From Actinomadura macra NBRC 14102 (GTDB lineage Bacteria > Actinomycetota > Actinomycetes > Streptosporangiales > Streptosporangiaceae): a stretch of DNA of 64,000 nt. Both the position numbers and the translations under genes were made by a program. The notes below the pieces were generated by a model, which was given only the letters and a program-made list of their open reading frames with translations, had not been told where the DNA came from and searched no databases. This document shows, in pieces, positions 62,201 through 64,000 of this stretch (position 1 is its first letter; every line of letters starts with the position of its first letter). The stretch covers positions 220,003-284,002 of the forward strand of contig NZ_BCQT01000001.1 in the NCBI RefSeq assembly GCF_001552215.1, written 5' to 3'.

Positions 62201-64000
62201 CCCTGAACGATCTGGACGTGGACATGGCCGCCGCGATGCGTCGGCCCGTGCACACGAAGGCTGCCGATGGTCTCGGGCCACCAGGTCCCGCCGTCCGTCC
62301 CGGCCTCGGCCGACAGCACCGACAGGCAGCGGCCGAACACCTCCGGGTGCAGCCGGTAATGGCGGCTGCCGCGCTCCGCGCCCTCGACCACCACGCCGAC
62401 GGCCCCGGCGCCGACCAGAGTGGGCGCGCGGTGGTCCTCGCCCACGTCCGCGCTGGCCAGCCGGGCCCAGGTGCCCGCCGGGGTCAGCGCGTGGACCTCG
62501 ACCCGCTGCTCCGCCTCGTCGAACGTCGTGGTGATGGTCGTGTGGTCGGTCAGCGCGAGCGGCCGCTCCATCCACAGGCTGTTGACGCGGACGGCGTCGG
62601 TCCCGAGGGCGGTGGCGCCCGCCGCGAGGGCCAGCTCCGCGAACGCGGCGGCGGGCAGCGCGTGCAGGCCGTGGACGGTCGCGTCCCGCAGCCACGGCTG
62701 CGCGGCGAGGCCCACGTCCGCCCGCCAGGCGTGCCGGTCCTCGCCGGGCAGCTCGACGTGCGCGCCGAGCAGCGGATGCTCGTCCCGGTGGCCGGACGTG
62801 CGGGGAGGCAGGTCCGCCCAGTGCCGCTCGTGCCGCCACGGCGAGTGCGGGACGTCCACGATCCGTCCGTCCGAGGGCGCGGTGACCGGGTGCCCGTGCG
62901 CCGCCAGTGTCGCGAGCTGCGCGTGGAAGGTGAGGGTGTCGTCGGTCTCCTGCCCCGCCGGTGCCCGCCTCAGCGTGTGCGTGACGAGAGCGCCGGTACC
63001 CTCCAGCGTCTCCGTGATCGCGTGCGCGAGGATCGGATGGGCGTTGACCTCGACGAACGTCCGGTACCCGTCCTCGGCCGCCGCCGCTACCGCACCGGTC
63101 AGCCGGACGGGTTCGCGGACGTTCGCGGCCCAGTACTCCGCGTCCAGTGGGACGGCGCCGTCCAGGAGGGAGCGCGGGTCGTCCCGGGTGGTGGTGTAGA
63201 GGGCGATGCCCTCGGCGAGCGGGGTGCCGGCGTCGAGACCGACGCCGGCGAGCTGGTGGCGCAGTTCGGGGAGCAGCGGGTCGATCTGCGGCGAGTGGCC
63301 CGCGCCCTCGGCTGTGAGCGGCCGCGCGAGGCCCCCTTGCGCCTCGGCGCGGGCGATGACCTCGGCGACCTGCGCGGCGTCGCCGGTCACGACGGTCTGC
63401 CGCGGCGAGGAGTGCACCGCCGCGTACACCTCGGGCAGGTCACGGGCGAGCGCGGCGACCTCGGCCGCGGACACGCCGAGCACCGCCATCGCGCCGCCGC
63501 CGACGAGCCGCGACAGCAGGCGGGAGCGGCGGCAGATCACCTTCACGCCGTCCTCGACGGTGAGCGCCCCGGCGACGACCGCGGCCGCGACCTCGCCCAT
63601 CGAGTGGCCGATGACCGCGCCGGGCGTGACCCCGTACGACGCCCACATGCGGGCCAACCCGAGCTGGACCGCGAAGATCACCGGCATCGCGGTGGCGGGA
63701 CCGTCCGGCCCCCGGCCCTCGTCGAGGAGCGTCCACAGGGCGGGGCCGCCCTCCCCGGCGAACAGCTCGTCCAGGTCGTCGACGGCCTCGGCGAAGGCGG
63801 GCTCCTCCTCAAGGAGCCGCCGCGCCATGCCCGCCCGCTGCGCGCCGTATCCGGAGAACACCCAGGCCGGACGGCCCGGCGCGCCGAGCGCCGTACCGGT
63901 GATGACGCCCGGGTGCGGGCGTCCCTCGGCCAGCGCGGACAGCCCGGCGACGAGCCCGGGGCGGTCGCGGGCGGCGACCGCGGCGCGGGCCCGGCCGCGG
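59260..64000 (-). CDS. Type I polyketide synthase, C-terminal part (AT-DH-KR-ACP-carrier-TE), partial
   Basis: The gene continues past the window's right edge; about 1580 residues are visible. AT (63900-62950) has FSGYGAQRAGM and the active GHSMGE. DH (62770-61900) is degenerate: WLRDATVHG has Ala (62680-62682) where the catalytic His should be, and HPEVFGRCLSVL has Gly (62332-62334) in place of the catalytic Asp. KR (61460-60950) has GGYGGVGLVTARLLAERG, the B-type LDD motif (GALDDRLI) and Ser/Tyr catalytic residues. ACP (60610-60450) carries Ser in LGLDSL. A second carrier (60330-60180) reads LGGRDG with Asp for Ser. TE (60080-59330) has GWSFGG and AHHLNLL. No ER is present in the part seen. 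Confidence 0.93.
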   Translation of the reverse strand, partial: RGRARAAVAARDRPGLVAGLSALAEGRPHPGVITGTALGAPGRPAWVFSGYGAQRAGMARRLLEEEPAFAEAVDDLDELFAGEGGPALWTLLDEGRGPDGPATAMPVIFAVQLGLARMWASYGVTPGAVIGHSMGEVAAAVVAGALTVEDGVKVICRRSRLLSRLVGGGAMAVLGVSAAEVAALARDLPEVYAAVHSSPRQTVVTGDAAQVAEVIARAEAQGGLARPLTAEGAGHSPQIDPLLPELRHQLAGVGLDAGTPLAEGIALYTTTRDDPRSLLDGAVPLDAEYWAANVREPVRLTGAVAAAAEDGYRTFVEVNAHPILAHAITETLEGTGALVTHTLRRAPAGQETDDTLTFHAQLATLAAHGHPVTAPSDGRIVDVPHSPWRHERHWADLPPRTSGHRDEHPLLGAHVELPGEDRHAWRADVGLAAQPWLRDATVHGLHALPAAAFAELALAAGATALGTDAVRVNSLWMERPLALTDHTTITTTFDEAEQRVEVHALTPAGTWARLASADVGEDHRAPTLVGAGAVGVVVEGAERGSRHYRLHPEVFGRCLSVLSAEAGTDGGTWWPETIGSLRVHGPTHRGGHVHVQIVQGEDGLTGSVRLLAADGQVLAEAGGIVLRRVERHDVPVPVAAKLVELAWDETDRPDTDLSDIDSSDTDPSDASPNVAGTWLVLSEEDDALAAATASGLVAHGQRVIRHQQTTRPGTDRFAVNHPIDGVVLVPSADLVDEELVLTVAEVSRTLPDGPRLYVATRNALPVRDGEAGEPGHGFVSALTRVLAFERTVQKATHVDVDRPADLVAELLADTDAREVAWRAGRRYTARLTRAALPEPKGRPARLVRRGGAYVITGGYGGVGLVTARLLAERGAGRIVLSGRRGPGADAEKTIARLREDGVDVGVVLGDIAHPSTAQRLVEVAREGGVRLCGVVHGAGALDDRLIADLGVEDLHRVWTAKVEGARRLSEATWDLDLDWFVTHSSAAALLGSPGQAAYAAANAAIDALVAYRRARGRPGTTVNWGTWSRVGAAADTTVTVIDPISPAEGAEALETLLVHGMPATGVLRFDPVTALRLFPEIRRMPYFADFAGTADEQGPGGVGDWPGVDALTDVAPAIARTMVAARIRSRIAAVLGFDPRRLDPAVPLTDLGLDSLIAVRIKSGVEHDLGLTVPASVLLQGASVTTIEEWATAELGLIGAAPATANAEAGYVMPRDAAERLAVRIFEDVLGLDRVGVTADFFTDLGGRDGHADEVLARVVAEIGGEVTRARLFQVPTAEHVAGFIRDADVEAARQTVRPLRPSGGRRPLFVAHPAGGTTACYRQLIDLLGDDQPVYGLERFDDAPPVADRAARYVRQLQKEQPAGAFRLGGWSFGGVLAYETARQLTAAGRDVEFVALFDAGLPLAVDDESATLARRFAAFVDYINETYGLDVALDYEELVGLDEQTQFALVMERAAPLVDHIPPAALAHQLTSHQDTRSLEAYDPGPYDGHVILYRAPEETPWAVTDARYALDGTNGFGGLCSDLEIVTIPGAHHLNLLDPPAVDVLAAHLTARLADRPAPADRPAPGPSRSTAAPAR

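Overview
This is a very GC-rich window with ATG/GTG starts, strong GGAGG-type ribosome sites and dense genes. It carries ECF sigma, IclR/TetR/PucR regulators, Ser/Thr kinases, DUF4360 secreted proteins, a type I PKS and a crotonyl-CoA reductase. This points to a filamentous actinomycete; a Streptosporangiales/Thermomonosporaceae (Actinomadura-like) origin is an inference from gene content only. No rRNA, tRNA or CRISPR array was recognised.

Left part (1-42.6 kb) is mostly intact chromosomal genes. At 0-2.1 kb a DHA2-type MFS exporter diverges from a TetR regulator. At 2.1-8.9 kb a GntP permease, a D-aminoacylase and a PLP D-serine-dehydratase-like enzyme diverge from a KDG-type kinase, an IclR regulator and a RidA imine deaminase. 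These overlap by stop/start codons and look like one D-amino-acid/gluconate-type catabolic regulon with an operator in the middle. At 8.8-24 kb lie a FetB-like permease, a NodB deacetylase, an MMPL exporter facing a two-component pair, a crotonase, a PEP-synthase-like dikinase, a short Rho and a Ser/Thr kinase. At 23.5-34.7 kb follow an acyl-CoA ligase, a phytase-like secreted protein, an ECF sigma, a hydrolase, a kinase pseudogene, an LPVTG-ended secreted protein, an L,D-transpeptidase, YceI with two operator-like repeats, an orphan histidine kinase and a GCS2-type ligase. At 35-42.6 kb are a CGNR regulator facing a RidA-like gene, an OmpR/HK pair, a GntR-Nudix operon, a PucR regulator and a solitary cytochrome b.

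Middle part (42.9-57 kb) is accessory. Six consecutive secreted DUF4360 paralogues, each of about 211 residues with four conserved cysteines, are followed by a degraded seventh copy. This array is the most interesting system seen here, and its function is unknown. Next come an aminoglycoside-phosphotransferase-like gene, relics of GNAT and MFS genes, a streptogrisin-type protease, an NmrA-like oxidoreductase, a small secreted protein and a methyltransferase. Then comes a decay island: a partial duplicate of an Rpn-like gene, a frameshifted IS110 relic, and the full Rpn-like gene with a 12-bp repeat that differs in copy number between the duplicates.

Right part (57.4-64 kb) holds a VOC protein with an AraC regulator, then a crotonyl-CoA carboxylase/reductase just downstream of a type I PKS that runs off the window. 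The visible PKS order is AT-DH-KR-ACP-carrier-TE. The DH and the second carrier lack their catalytic or attachment residues, so the visible module probably yields a beta-hydroxy product released by the thioesterase.
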